In this document: positions 1 to 10,096 of the stretch, in pieces
Layout of the letters: every line of letters begins with the position of its first letter
Numbering within the stretch: position 1 is the stretch's first letter
DNA from: Sulfuricurvum sp.
Lineage (GTDB): Bacteria > Campylobacterota > Campylobacteria > Campylobacterales > Sulfurimonadaceae
Length of the DNA: 60,666 nt
Direction of reading: 5' to 3'
NCBI GenBank assembly: GCA_024637215.1
Contig: JAGXFM010000011.1
Coordinates: 1-60,666, forward strand
Position numbers and translations under genes: made by a program
Notes under the pieces: generated by a model
What the model saw: the letters and a program-made list of their open reading frames with translations, nothing else
What the model was told of the DNA's origin: nothing
Databases searched by the model: none

Positions 1-1
1 C

Positions 2-1006
2 TTATGTATCAATGATGGATTAATGGCCGTCTTTTTCTTTATGATCGGCTTGGAGATTAAACGTGAAGTGATTGAGGGTTCTCTCAGTGATCCCAAAGCG
101 ATAGCCGTTCCCGCTTTTGCCGCACTGGGTGGGATGGCAGTCCCCTCACTCATTTATGCGTGGTTCAACTGGAACAATCCGGTAGCACTTCAAGGATGGG
201 CAATCCCCTCTGCTACCGATATCGCATTTGCCCTAGGAATATTAACCCTTTTAGGAGACCGTGTCCCCAAAGGGCTGAAACTGTTTCTTTTGGCACTGGC
301 TATTATTGACGATTTGGGTGCGATTATCATCATTGCCCTTTTTTATACCTCCGAGCTATCGAGTGTCTCATTAATCACGGCGGCAACTATGATTACCCTG
401 TTAATTATCATGAATATCAAAGGGGTCATCAATCATACCGCATACATATTGGTCGGTATCGTCTTATGGACAGCGGTTTTAAAATCAGGTGTTCACGCCA
501 CCCTAGCCGGCGTCATTCTGGGGTTACTGATTCCGCTTAAAAACAACAAACCCTCTTTCCATGTACTTGAGCACTCCCTCCACGCACCGGTCAACTTTAT
601 CATTTTGCCGCTGTTCGCGTTTGCCAATACCGGCATCGGCTTTTCCAATATTTCGGCACAGGATTTCTACGATAACATTACTTTGGGGATCGCATTCGGT
701 CTCTTTATCGGCAAACAGACAGGGGTATTTTTATTTAGTGCTCTAGCCGTTTGGATGGGATTTGGAAAACTCCCTTACGGTGTTAATTGGGGACAGCTCT
801 ACGGCGTTTCAATCATCAGCGGAATCGGGTTTACGATGTCGTTATTCATCGGCTCTCTCGCATTTGAACACGCCAGAGCCGGCGGTATCGCTTTAAGCGA
901 CGAAAGACTGGGGATATTACTAGGATCCCTCCTCTCCGGAGTGATCGGCTATGTGGTATTACGCTATTTTTTAAATCAACCGGTTAAATCTGATGGGTTT
1001 GAATAA
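2..1006 (+). CDS. nhaA: Na+/H+ antiporter NhaA (5' end outside window)
   Basis: An inner-membrane sodium/proton antiporter that exports Na+ in exchange for H+, serving pH and salt homeostasis. The frame is open from base 2 and encodes the family stretch ending INDGLMAVFFF before the ATG at 23, so that ATG is internal and the N-terminus lies outside the window. The paired aspartates of the NhaA ion site are seen in AIIDDLGA (about residues 96-97 counted from the ATG at 23). The protein is almost entirely hydrophobic helices, and the C-terminal part looks complete. Its 3' end overlaps the convergent DUF502 gene by 23 bases. The family assignment is secure. Confidence 0.93.
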   Translation, partial: LCINDGLMAVFFFMIGLEIKREVIEGSLSDPKAIAVPAFAALGGMAVPSLIYAWFNWNNPVALQGWAIPSATDIAFALGILTLLGDRVPKGLKLFLLALAIIDDLGAIIIIALFYTSELSSVSLITAATMITLLIIMNIKGVINHTAYILVGIVLWTAVLKSGVHATLAGVILGLLIPLKNNKPSFHVLEHSLHAPVNFIILPLFAFANTGIGFSNISAQDFYDNITLGIAFGLFIGKQTGVFLFSALAVWMGFGKLPYGVNWGQLYGVSIISGIGFTMSLFIGSLAFEHARAGGIALSDERLGILLGSLLSGVIGYVVLRYFLNQPVKSDGFE

Positions 1007-1589
1007 GGGCTGATACACTCTCTTTTTGAGGAAAATCAGCCCCCATACTGATAATAAACGACGAGGCTTCTTGAAGAGTGAGGGTCGTTTTTTTGATCTT
1101 TGTTTCATCTACCATAACCGTATAACCGCTCGTCGGATTCGGAGAGGTGGGGATGAAAAGGACACAAATATTTTCATAACGGTTCAACAGATACGCCGGA
1201 ACCCATAACCCCTCTTTGGGATATTCAACCAATACCACCTCTTTTTTCGTCCCATCTTCACCGCCGCTGAGCATAGCGGCCAGTTTTTTCGAAACCGAAT
1301 AGACCGAACGGATAGCGGGAATTTTTTCAAAGGTACTGTCAATCATCGAGACAAAGATGGAGCGCCCGTATTTCTCAATCGAATATCCGAGTACGGCGAA
1401 AACAGCGATAACACCCGCCATCAATGCCAAGGTCACCCCAAATGAATTGGTGTAATCATGAAGAGAAGAATACGCGCTCACCCCTAAATTTTTCAGATAA
1501 TTGACAACAACGATCACCAAAATCAAAGGGAACAGCGAAAGAGCTCCCACAAAAATATAGCGCAGTAATAATTTAATTCTTATACTCAT
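984..1589 (-). CDS. DUF502 family membrane protein
   Basis: A 201-residue inner-membrane protein with two N-terminal hydrophobic helices (about residues 8-30 and 50-68). A soluble domain follows, with the DUF502 pattern: IPAIRSVYSVSKK, a VEYPKEGLW segment and an FIPTSPNPTSGYT loop. The molecular function of the family is not established. The ATG at 1589 has an AAAGGG ribosome site, and a TATAAT lies upstream on the minus strand (1616-1621). The gene sits alone between the convergent nhaA and the upstream flavoprotein gene. Family assignment is good; function is unknown. Confidence 0.8.
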   Translation of the reverse strand: MSIRIKLLLRYIFVGALSLFPLILVIVVVNYLKNLGVSAYSSLHDYTNSFGVTLALMAGVIAVFAVLGYSIEKYGRSIFVSMIDSTFEKIPAIRSVYSVSKKLAAMLSGGEDGTKKEVVLVEYPKEGLWVPAYLLNRYENICVLFIPTSPNPTSGYTVMVDETKIKKTTLTLQEASSFIISMGADFPQKESVSALIQTHQI

Positions 1590-1634
1590 GTATCATACCC
1601 TTTTAAATAGGACGAATTATACCGCATAGGACAC

Positions 1635-2630
1635 TTATCGGCGGTAGTGTTGCAACGCATACATATAGGAATTACGCTCGTATACTGAGGGGTTATCGGC
1701 ATACTTCAGCGAAATAGACCCTTTCATCTGAGAAATCGATTCATACTCGTATTTCTCCATCCATTCACCTATATCGCTTAAAATCTGTTTGATCTCCCCC
1801 TCCCCTTTGGTTAACAGCACCGATGCCAACGCCGTCGCATCGGCTCCGCTCATAATCGCTTTAAGGACATCTTCTCCACTGTGGATTCCCGTGTTAGCAC
1901 ACAGTGAACAAGAGAGTTTACCGTAGAGAATGGCACACCATCTGAGTGTTTCGCTGAGATTGTAGGAAGTTGTGATATTGGCGCTCTGAAACGGGCTCAA
2001 GAACTCCAAATCGACTTCCACCAGCGTGGGGTTATCAAACAGGCTCAACCCTTTTGCCCCCGCTTCCACAAACCGTTTCGCCATATTGGCGGGATTCGAA
2101 AAATAGGCATTCATTTTGACATTCAAAGGGATGTTGATCCGCTCAGCCACATTTGTTACAGTGTCGATATACATCTGCTCAACTCTATACCCCTCCATCT
2201 CCATCGAGGTAGGGATATAGGTGATGTTGAGTTCCAGCGCATCGGCACCTGCCTCTTCGAGTTTCTTCGCATAACTGATCCATCCCCCTGCTGAAATACC
2301 GTTCAAGCTGGCGATAAGGGGGAGTGAAACCGATTCTTTAATCCGACGGATCTCTTCGAGGTAGTTATCGGCTTGAAGATTCTCAAAATCGACTTCGCTC
2401 GGAAGATAGGAGGTCCCTTCGGCATTTGAGTCACTGTTAATATGGAGAAAATGGTCAATCTGATGGATTTCATGGTTGATCTCCTCTTCAAACAAAGAGT
2501 GCATAATGACAGCGGCAATACCGTTATCTTCGAGTCTACGGATACTCTCCGCTGAAGAGGTCAGCGGGGATGCACTGGCAATCAGGGGATTTTTGAGGTT
2601 CAATCCTAAAAATGTCGTGGTGAAATCCAT
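1635..2630 (-). CDS. dihydroorotate dehydrogenase-like flavoprotein
   Basis: A 331-residue TIM-barrel protein of the dihydroorotate dehydrogenase/PreA superfamily, expected to bind FMN. It begins with a GLNLKNPLIASASPLT strand and carries the late-barrel segment GIHSGEDVLKAIMSGADATA, which is typical for phosphate binding. This subfamily is usually annotated 'dihydroorotate dehydrogenase-like' and often travels with pyruvate:ferredoxin oxidoreductase. Here the start codon is only two bases after the nifJ stop, so the two are surely one operon. A role in electron transfer from, or regulation of, pyruvate oxidation is inference; pyrimidine synthesis is less likely. Confidence 0.78.
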   Translation of the reverse strand: MDFTTTFLGLNLKNPLIASASPLTSSAESIRRLEDNGIAAVIMHSLFEEEINHEIHQIDHFLHINSDSNAEGTSYLPSEVDFENLQADNYLEEIRRIKESVSLPLIASLNGISAGGWISYAKKLEEAGADALELNITYIPTSMEMEGYRVEQMYIDTVTNVAERINIPLNVKMNAYFSNPANMAKRFVEAGAKGLSLFDNPTLVEVDLEFLSPFQSANITTSYNLSETLRWCAILYGKLSCSLCANTGIHSGEDVLKAIMSGADATALASVLLTKGEGEIKQILSDIGEWMEKYEYESISQMKGSISLKYADNPSVYERNSYMYALQHYRR

Positions 2631-2632
2631 AA

Positions 2633-5600
2633 TTACACCTCCTTCGATGAGGGTTCATAATACGCATGCAGATTTTGGTAGCGTGCATAAAGTGATTCAG
2701 CGGTATGAGCCGCTGTCTTAAGAAAGGTTCCTGCCGAGAGTGCATTCATTTTTTCAACCATTTTAAAGCGGGTTTCACGGTACATAAAATCTTTCACATC
2801 GATTTTAGGCCCCTTATAATCCAACGTCATCGGATTCTCCCCCTCTTTGATTTTATCGGGATTAAACCTGAAAATCGGCCACAAACCGCTGTCCACCGCT
2901 CGTTTTTGCTGATCGAATCCGTATTTCAGATCGTAGCCATGTGCCACACAATGAGAATAGGCGATAATAATCGAAGGCCCCTCATACCGCTCCGCTTCGA
3001 CAAATGCTTTTATCGTTGCGGTATCATTTGCCCCCATCGCAACTTTAGCGACATAAACGTTTTCATAGGCAATCGCCATGGCGGCGAGGTCTTTAGGGAC
3101 TCCTACTTTTCCCCCTGCGGCGAATTTCGCTACCGCTCCCGTCATCGTTGCTTTAGACTGCTGTCCTCCCGTATTGGAGTAAACCTGCGTATCAAGGACA
3201 AGGATATTGACGTTTTTACCGCTGGCGAGGACATGATCCAATCCACCGTAGCCGATATCGTACGCCCAACCGTCTCCCCCCATAATCCAAACCGATTTTT
3301 TGACGAGATAATCGGCAAGCTCAAGAAGGGTTTTGGCATCCTCATTCTCTAAAATTTCCAACGCACCTTTGAGTTTTTCGACCCTATCGCGCTGCGTATT
3401 AATCTGTGATTCCTCCTGCTGTTCGGCACCGAGAATTTCTTCGACGAGTGCCCCATCCAAATGCGGTTTTAATATTTCGAGTACTCCGCGTGCCCGATCA
3501 TTCTGCGCATCGATAGAGAGACGGAATCCCAGCCCGAATTCGGCATTGTCTTCAAAGAGCGAGTTTGACCATGCGGGGCCTCTCCCCTCATCATTCTTTT
3601 TCCACGGAGTTGTCGGGAGATTACCGCCGTAAATCGAACTGCACCCCGTGGCATTGGCAATCACCATCCGATCCCCAAAAAGCTGGGACGCGAGTTTCAC
3701 ATACGGTGTCTCCCCGCACCCCGGACACGCCCCGCTAAATTCAAACAAAGGCTCTAAAAACTGTGACTCTTTGAGGTTGCTATGATCGAGCGACGCTCTA
3801 TCCATTTTAGGAAGTGAGGAAAAAATCCCACTGCGCGATTCCCGTTTCACGCAACGGCAGCTGCGGCACCATATTGATCGCTTTGAGAGAAGTTTGGGAT
3901 TTATTTTTGGCAGGGCATACTTCGACGCAGAGGGCGCATCCCGTGCAATCTTCGATAGCGACCGAGATATTAAACACCTCATTCTCCCCGAAGTTTTTCC
4001 CTTTTGCCCCTTTAGCACTGAATCCCGCCGGAGCATTTTTCAAAAACGAAATATCAAAAACACTCGATCGAATTACCGAGTGGGGACACGCCGAGACACA
4101 TTTGTTGCACTGGATACAGGTATCCGCATCCCACACAGGAACTTCTTGTGCAATGTTCCGTTTTTCATACTGCGTCGTCCCTGTCGGCCATGTACCATCA
4201 TCGGGTATTTGGGAGACCCGAAGCGTATCCCCTTTGAACGCAGTAATTTTTCCGATCACCTCGCGGGTAAATTCAGACATATCCCCTTTGAGGGTTGCTT
4301 GGAGTTCGAGTAAAGAATCAGCACTCGCAGGTACATCGATTTCGTAGAGATTTTCCAACGTCGCATCGACGGCGGCGTAGTTCATCTGCACGATCACATC
4401 CCCTTTGGAACCGTAGGTTTTTTGGATGGAGCCTTTGATTTTAGCCATCGCCTCCTCTTTAGAGAGAATACCGCTGATCGCGAAAAAACAAGTCTGCATC
4501 ACCGTATTGATCCGCCGACCCATGTTGGATGCATGCGCTACTTTATACGCATCGATAGCATAAAACTTTAACTTCTTCTCTATGATCCGCTCTTGTGTCA
4601 CACGGGGGAGGCGACGCCATACCTCCTCTTTGGGATAGGGCGTGTTGAGCAAAAATATCCCCCCCTCTTTGGCGATCTCAAGGAGATCAAGTTTTTCCAA
4701 AAATACCGACTGATGTACCGCCACGAAATCAGCTTTTTGGATCAGATAACTCGATCGGATCGGCTTGGTACCAAAACGCAGATGTGATGTTGTCATCGAA
4801 CCCGATTTTTTCGAATCGTAGACGAAATAACCCTGCGCATAATGATCCGTCTCGGTGCCGATAATTTTAATCGTATTTTTGTTCGCCCCCACCGTACCGT
4901 CCGAGCCAAGACCGTAAAATATGGCTTGAAACTGATCTTTATTTTCAAGAATCAGGTCATGATCATACTCTAATGAGGTGAAAGTAACATCATCGTCGAT
5001 CCCGATTGTAAAGTGATTTTTCGGGGAGGCTTTAGAGAGTTCCTCGTAAATTGCAAAGATCATCGTCGGGGTAAACTCTTTGGACGAGAGGCCATAGCGC
5101 CCCCCCACGATCCGAGGCATTTTAAACGGAAGAGACTCTCCTCGCTCAAACAACACACTCACTACATCGTGATAGAGAGGTTCGCCGATACTCCCCGGCT
5201 CTTTCGTACGATCAAGTACCCCGATCGCTTGCACCGACACAGGGAGTGCCGCGATAAACGCCTCTGAATCAAACGGCAGTGCCAAACGCACTTTAATAAG
5301 CCCTACTTTCTCTCCCCGCTCAACGAGGTAGTTCACACTCTCCTCCACCGCTTCGGCACCTGAGCCCATCAAAACGATCACTCGTGAAGCATCCGCCGCA
5401 CCGATGTAATCGAACAGATGATAGGAGCGTCCCGTAAGTGCGGAAAAACGATCCATCTCTCCTTGGAGTATTTCGGGCAACGCCTGATAGTATCGGTTGA
5501 CGCTCTCACGCCCCTGAAAGTAAACATCGGGATTCTGCGCCGTTCCGCGAAGGACAGGATGATCGGGACTTAGTCCCCTACGACGATGCGCGGCAACCAA

Positions 5601-6197
5601 ATCGGTATCGATCATTTTTTTCAGAACGTCATCGGAAAGTTTTTCGATTCGGCTCACTTCATGCGAGGTTCGAAAGCCGTCGAAAAAATGGAGAAACGGG
5701 ATACGGGAACGGAGAGTCGCGGCTTGGGAGATAAGGGCGAAGTCGTGCGCTTCTTGAACCGAATTGGACGCTAGAAGTGCGAAACCCGTTTGTCGAACCC
5801 CCATAACGTCTTGATGATCTCCGAAAATGGAGAGTCCCTGCGCCGCCAATGAGCGAGCGGCAACATGAAATACCGTTGCGCTCAACTCGCCTGCGATCTT
5901 GTACATATTCGGGATCATCAGCAATAACCCCTGCGATGCGGTAAAGGTGGTGGTGAGAGACCCTGCCTGCAACGCTCCGTGAACCGTACCGCTTGCCCCC
6001 CCCTCACTTTGAAGCTCAAAAACTTCCGGCACGGTGCCGAAGATATTTTTTTGCCCTTTGGAACTGTAAAGATCGCTAAACTCCCCCATCGGCGAGGAGG
6101 GGGTGATGGGATAGATGGCGATCACTTCATTGATTTTATGGGCAACTAGGGCGACGGCTTCATTACCATCGACGGTGATAGTATCGGATTTACTCAT
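2633..6197 (-). pseudogene. nifJ: pyruvate:ferredoxin (flavodoxin) oxidoreductase, frameshifted
   Basis: A single-chain PFOR that decarboxylates pyruvate to acetyl-CoA and reduces ferredoxin or flavodoxin. The N-terminal frame (6197 to 3807, about 796 residues) holds the pyruvate-binding segment IYPITPSSPMGE and two 4Fe-4S motifs (CIQCNKCVSACP near residue 695, CTGCALCVEVCP near 755). It then stops soon after IAQWDFF. The rest continues in the +1 frame from SLPKMDR with the cluster motif ACPGCGE and the TPP motif GGDGWAYD to the stop at 2633. Joined, the product is about 1190 residues, the usual NifJ length, with nothing else missing. The break lies at 3807-3826, next to a T6 run (coding sense). 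The start was moved to the ATG at 6197, which has an AGGAAA site. It could be a real mutation, a sequencing error or recoding. Confidence 0.88.
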
Positions 6198-6354
6198 GAT
6201 GAAATTTCCTGTTTTGTTTGTAGGATAATTATGGTTGCATCTCCTACAATTGTAACCCAAAAAGAACAATTTTTATTTCAAATTCTTAAATCTTCTCCAT
6301 TAGAATAGTTTTTGAAACACTTGACTACAATATCATCCATATTAGGAGAAAATA

Positions 6355-8307
6355 ATGAACCCGTTTGCCGATTTTAAACTCAATTTAGAGACCTTTATTG
6401 CTGATCTCAACACCCTTATCGAGATCAATCACAAAACGATTGCCGACTTGCTCGCGATACCGGACAAAACATACGCTAATTTTGTCCGCCCGTTTGATCT
6501 GATGGAAGAGGATTTAGAGCTTTTATTTACCCCATTGTCTCATATCAATGCTATCAAAAACTCCGAAGAGTCCCAAAAAGTATACGCGGATGCCCTCCCG
6601 ATTCTCACCGATTACTCCACCTTTGTCGGACAAAATCTTGATATCTACGAAGCATTTAAAGCGATAAAATCCCGTGAATACGATCATCTCAATACCGAAC
6701 AACGCCGTATCCTCGATCTCAATATCCTCCATTTCGAACTCGCGGGAGCCCATCTGGATGAGGCGTCTAAAGAGCGTTTAGCCGAGATAAACTTGCGCAA
6801 AAGCACCCTCACCAACGACTTTTCCCAAAACGTCCTCGATGCCACCAATGCGTATGAGAAAATCATTACCGACGCAGCGGATGTGGAGGGGATACCGGAG
6901 AGTGATCTAGACGACGCCACGTTTGAAGAAGAGGGGGTTGTCAAATACCGATTTACCCTCCAAATGCCCTCTTACATCGCCTATATGACCTACGGCCCCA
7001 ACCGCACGATTCGTGAAGAGCTGTATCGTGCCTACACCACCCGTGCGCCCCAAAACGGAGCCATCATCGATGAACTGATGGCGTTGCGTCAGGAGAGTGC
7101 GAAACTTCTAGGATTCGAAAATTACGCCGAGTATTCCCTCGCCTCCAAAATGGCACCGAGTACGGAAAGTGTTATCAGCTTTTTAAGCTCCCTCATTGAA
7201 GCATCCCGTAAACAAGGGATGCGAGAGCTAGAAGAACTCCGCGCCATCGCACCGGAAATCGATCTGCAAAGCTACGATACCGCCTACTACGGTGAAATTC
7301 TCAAAAAAGCCCAATACGATATCGATGAAGAAGAATACCGTCCCTACTTCGAACAACACAGTGTCATGGAGGGGATGTTTACTTTTTTAAATGAACTCTT
7401 CGGCATTCGTTTTGTCTCTCAAGAGATTGCGTTGTGGGATGAAAAAGCGAGCGTTTACGATATTTATGAGGGCGATACTCTCACCGCACGGGTCTATTTC
7501 GACCTCGAAGCCCGCAAAGACAAACGAGGCGGTGCGTGGATGCACAATTTCCAAACCCATTGCGAAGATACACAGGGGTGCACCCATCTCTCCAGCGCTT
7601 TTGTTGTCTGTAACTTCCCCCCCTCTTCCGATACTTCTCCCTCACTGCTGAGACACGATGATGTCGTCACCCTTTTCCACGAAATGGGCCATACCCTCCA
7701 CCACCTCTTAAGCCGCGTCAAAGAGCACGGGGTGAGCGGCGTCAACGGGGTCGAATGGGATGCGGTTGAGTTTCCCTCTCAGTTTTTAGAAAATTTCGCC
7801 TATGAGCCGAAAGTGCTGAAACTCTTTGCTAAACATCACCAGAGCGGCGATATTCTCAGCGACGAAATGATCGAAAAACTGATCCGAGCCAAAAATTTCC
7901 AAAGCGGGATGTTTATGCTTCGTCAAATCGAGTTTTCCCTCTTTGATTTCGAGCTTCACTCCAAGCTCTATCAGGGAGAGGAGATTCAAAACTTACTCGA
8001 TTCTATTCGCGACCAAACAGCCCTTATCAAGCCTCCGTCGTATAATAAATTCCAAAACGGATTCAGCCATATCTTCAGCGGCGGATACAGTGCGGGGTAT
8101 TACAGCTACAAATGGGCGGAAGTGCTCAGCGCCGATGCCTATTACGCCATCGTAGACGAAGGGGTTTTCGGGAGTGAGCTCGCAAAAGCGTATAAAGAGA
8201 TCGTCTTAGCCAAGGGGGGATCGCAGAGTATGCAGGAGCTGTTTGTGGAGATGATGGGACGAGAGTGCGACTCTAAAAATCTCCTTCGTCTGAGCGGGAT
8301 TGAGTAA
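6355..8307 (+). CDS. prlC: M3 family oligopeptidase (oligopeptidase A-like)
   Basis: A cytoplasmic zinc metallopeptidase of family M3 that degrades short peptides, including those released by proteases and signal peptidase. The zinc motif HEMGH is at residues 442-446, followed about 25 residues later by the third-ligand region EWDAVEFPSQFLENF. The length of 650 residues fits the oligopeptidase A/PrlC group. No signal peptide is present. An AGGAGA ribosome site precedes the ATG. The gene is divergent from nifJ and overlaps the next start by one base (TAATG), so the two are coupled. The exact substrate range cannot be read from sequence. Confidence 0.9.
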   Translation: MNPFADFKLNLETFIADLNTLIEINHKTIADLLAIPDKTYANFVRPFDLMEEDLELLFTPLSHINAIKNSEESQKVYADALPILTDYSTFVGQNLDIYEAFKAIKSREYDHLNTEQRRILDLNILHFELAGAHLDEASKERLAEINLRKSTLTNDFSQNVLDATNAYEKIITDAADVEGIPESDLDDATFEEEGVVKYRFTLQMPSYIAYMTYGPNRTIREELYRAYTTRAPQNGAIIDELMALRQESAKLLGFENYAEYSLASKMAPSTESVISFLSSLIEASRKQGMRELEELRAIAPEIDLQSYDTAYYGEILKKAQYDIDEEEYRPYFEQHSVMEGMFTFLNELFGIRFVSQEIALWDEKASVYDIYEGDTLTARVYFDLEARKDKRGGAWMHNFQTHCEDTQGCTHLSSAFVVCNFPPSSDTSPSLLRHDDVVTLFHEMGHTLHHLLSRVKEHGVSGVNGVEWDAVEFPSQFLENFAYEPKVLKLFAKHHQSGDILSDEMIEKLIRAKNFQSGMFMLRQIEFSLFDFELHSKLYQGEEIQNLLDSIRDQTALIKPPSYNKFQNGFSHIFSGGYSAGYYSYKWAEVLSADAYYAIVDEGVFGSELAKAYKEIVLAKGGSQSMQELFVEMMGRECDSKNLLRLSGIE

Positions 8308-9314
8308 TGCGTCTCGTTTGGCTTTTAACATTAATAATCTCATTTTTGGGAGGAGTTGAAGTGAAAATAGCAAGCTATAACGTCGAAAACCTATTCGATA
8401 TGAATAAAGATGGCAATGAATACGAAGAGTATATCCCTAACGGCGATTCGGGATGGACGCAGGAAATCTATCGTATCAAACTACGTAATACCGCCACCGT
8501 CATTCAAGGGATCGGTGCCGATATTATCGGATTGCAGGAGATCGAATCGGAGATCGCACTCAAAGCGCTCAAAGCCGAGCTCAACCGCCAAGGTCTTTAT
8601 TACCGCTATCACCTCTTTGCTCGAAATAAAAAATCGAGTGTCAATGTTGCACTTCTCAGCCGCTATCCGATTCAAAGCGCCCTCAAACACCCCATTAACC
8701 ATAACGGCAGGTACCGTGATATTTTAGAAGCCAAAATCGATATCAACGGCAAGAGTTTAAGGGTATTCGTCAACCATTGGAAGTCCAAAAGCGGCGGTGA
8801 AAGCCAACGTGTTCTCAGTGCCAAACGCCTTTCTATTCGTCTAGCTGAACTTTCAGCGGATGAGCCGTTTATACTGTTGGGAGATTTCAATTCCCATTAT
8901 GAAGAGTATAAAACCTTTCTCAAAAGCCGTCATCATAACGATACCGAAGGAATTACGGGGATCAACCATATCCTCCGCACCATCGACGATGAGGGAAATC
9001 CTATCACCTACGCATCCCTTAAAAGCAATAACGGGTATTTATATAATCTCTGGTATGAATTGGATGAAGCGAAGCGTTGGAGTCACCAATACCGAGGCCG
9101 CGGCGAAGGGCTGGATAATATGATTATCTCTCCCGCTTTAGCTGATGGAGAGGGGATAGAGTATGTACGGGGGAGTTTCAACCGCTTTGAGCCCGATTAC
9201 CTTTTTTACAAAGGGAAAGTGTACCGCTGGCAACAAAGCCGCAAATATCCGAAACACCATTTGGGTGAAGGGTACTCCGATCATCTGCCGATTTATGCCC
9301 TCTTTCGGTTGTAA
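8307..9314 (+). CDS. exported endonuclease/exonuclease/phosphatase family protein
   Basis: A 335-residue protein with a short hydrophobic N-terminus (MRLVWLLTLIISFLGG), probably a signal peptide. An endonuclease/exonuclease/phosphatase fold follows directly. Fold motifs seen are KIASYNVENLFD, the metal-binding GLQEIES, LLGDFNSH and the terminal SDHLPIYALF with its catalytic Asp-His. This fold cleaves phosphodiesters in nucleic acids, lipids or sugars. An extracytoplasmic nuclease for nucleic-acid scavenging is plausible but inferred. It is translationally coupled to the peptidase upstream (shared A in TAATG). Confidence 0.8.
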   Translation: MRLVWLLTLIISFLGGVEVKIASYNVENLFDMNKDGNEYEEYIPNGDSGWTQEIYRIKLRNTATVIQGIGADIIGLQEIESEIALKALKAELNRQGLYYRYHLFARNKKSSVNVALLSRYPIQSALKHPINHNGRYRDILEAKIDINGKSLRVFVNHWKSKSGGESQRVLSAKRLSIRLAELSADEPFILLGDFNSHYEEYKTFLKSRHHNDTEGITGINHILRTIDDEGNPITYASLKSNNGYLYNLWYELDEAKRWSHQYRGRGEGLDNMIISPALADGEGIEYVRGSFNRFEPDYLFYKGKVYRWQQSRKYPKHHLGEGYSDHLPIYALFRL

Positions 9315-9325
9315 TACAAACTCGT

Positions 9326-9331
9326 TATAAT
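9326..9331 (+). promoter_or_regulatory. -10 box of CHAD gene, probably leaderless
   Basis: TATAAT ends six bases before the ATG at 9338, so transcription would start at the A of the start codon. No ribosome-binding sequence is present. Confidence 0.45.
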
Positions 9332-9337
9332 AGCCGA

Positions 9338-10096
9338 ATGGAAGACAACAAATTAAGCCGCTATCTACTCTATCAGCTCTATCACACACGGGTTCTCCTT
9401 CATTCGCTTCAATACGATGCGAGAGAGGAAGAGATCCACGAGTTTCGTGTAACACTGCGCCGTGTCCGCTCCCTCGTTAAACTTTTTCTTAATGATTTAC
9501 CTTTTCCGAAAATATTGAAAACAGCTATGCAAGAGACCAATTCAGTTCGGGAGCTTGATGTACTTATACGATCACTGAGACGTTCAAAACATCCCAAACT
9601 TTTTAAGTATCTCTCCAAACTCCGAAAAACATCTGCGAAAACTATTTTTACCCCCAACTATACGGATAAAACCCTCTCACTTATGGATGAATATTCCCTT
9701 CTAATTTCACAAAATGATCCCCATTTTCTACCCGAGATACTGATTCAAAAAGTTCTTACCCACTACCAACATTGCATCGACTCCTTTTCAGCACTTCAGA
9801 GGGATTCGGATCCTAAAACACTCCACCGTCTACGAATCGAATTCAAAGATGCACGATACGGTTTTGAATTTTTAGAGATAGCAGGTATCCATCAATGCCA
9901 AGAAGTTATCCTACATTGTAAACAACTCCAAAATACGTTGGGAGCGATACAAGATACCGTCAATCAAATTGATTTACTCAAAAAAATCTATCAAGGATAC
10001 CCGGCTGATGAGGTAAAAGATCTGGTACGAAAGCGGAAAAAAGAGCTTCAAATACTCAAAGACACCACGCGATCGGAGCTATCTGCACCGATTTGA
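9338..10096 (+). CDS. CHAD domain protein
   Basis: A 252-residue, mostly alpha-helical CHAD-domain protein. CHAD domains are conserved histidine-rich helical domains linked to inorganic polyphosphate binding. Visible signatures are EEIHEFRVTLRRVRSLVKLF near residues 28-47 and HRLRIEFKDARYGFEF near 168-183; these are the two repeats with their His and Arg/Lys pattern. No CYTH phosphatase domain is attached. A TATAAT ends six bases before the ATG and no Shine-Dalgarno is seen, so the mRNA may be leaderless. The 3' end overlaps convergent ung by 41 bases. Confidence 0.8.
   Translation: MEDNKLSRYLLYQLYHTRVLLHSLQYDAREEEIHEFRVTLRRVRSLVKLFLNDLPFPKILKTAMQETNSVRELDVLIRSLRRSKHPKLFKYLSKLRKTSAKTIFTPNYTDKTLSLMDEYSLLISQNDPHFLPEILIQKVLTHYQHCIDSFSALQRDSDPKTLHRLRIEFKDARYGFEFLEIAGIHQCQEVILHCKQLQNTLGAIQDTVNQIDLLKKIYQGYPADEVKDLVRKRKKELQILKDTTRSELSAPI

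Noticed and set aside
3820-3828. Canonical -1 slippery heptamer T-TTT-TTC in nifJ, in the right phase
   Set aside because: A -1 slip leads into the third frame (P-H-F-L...), whereas the TPP-domain frame is the +1 frame. The heptamer cannot produce full-length NifJ.
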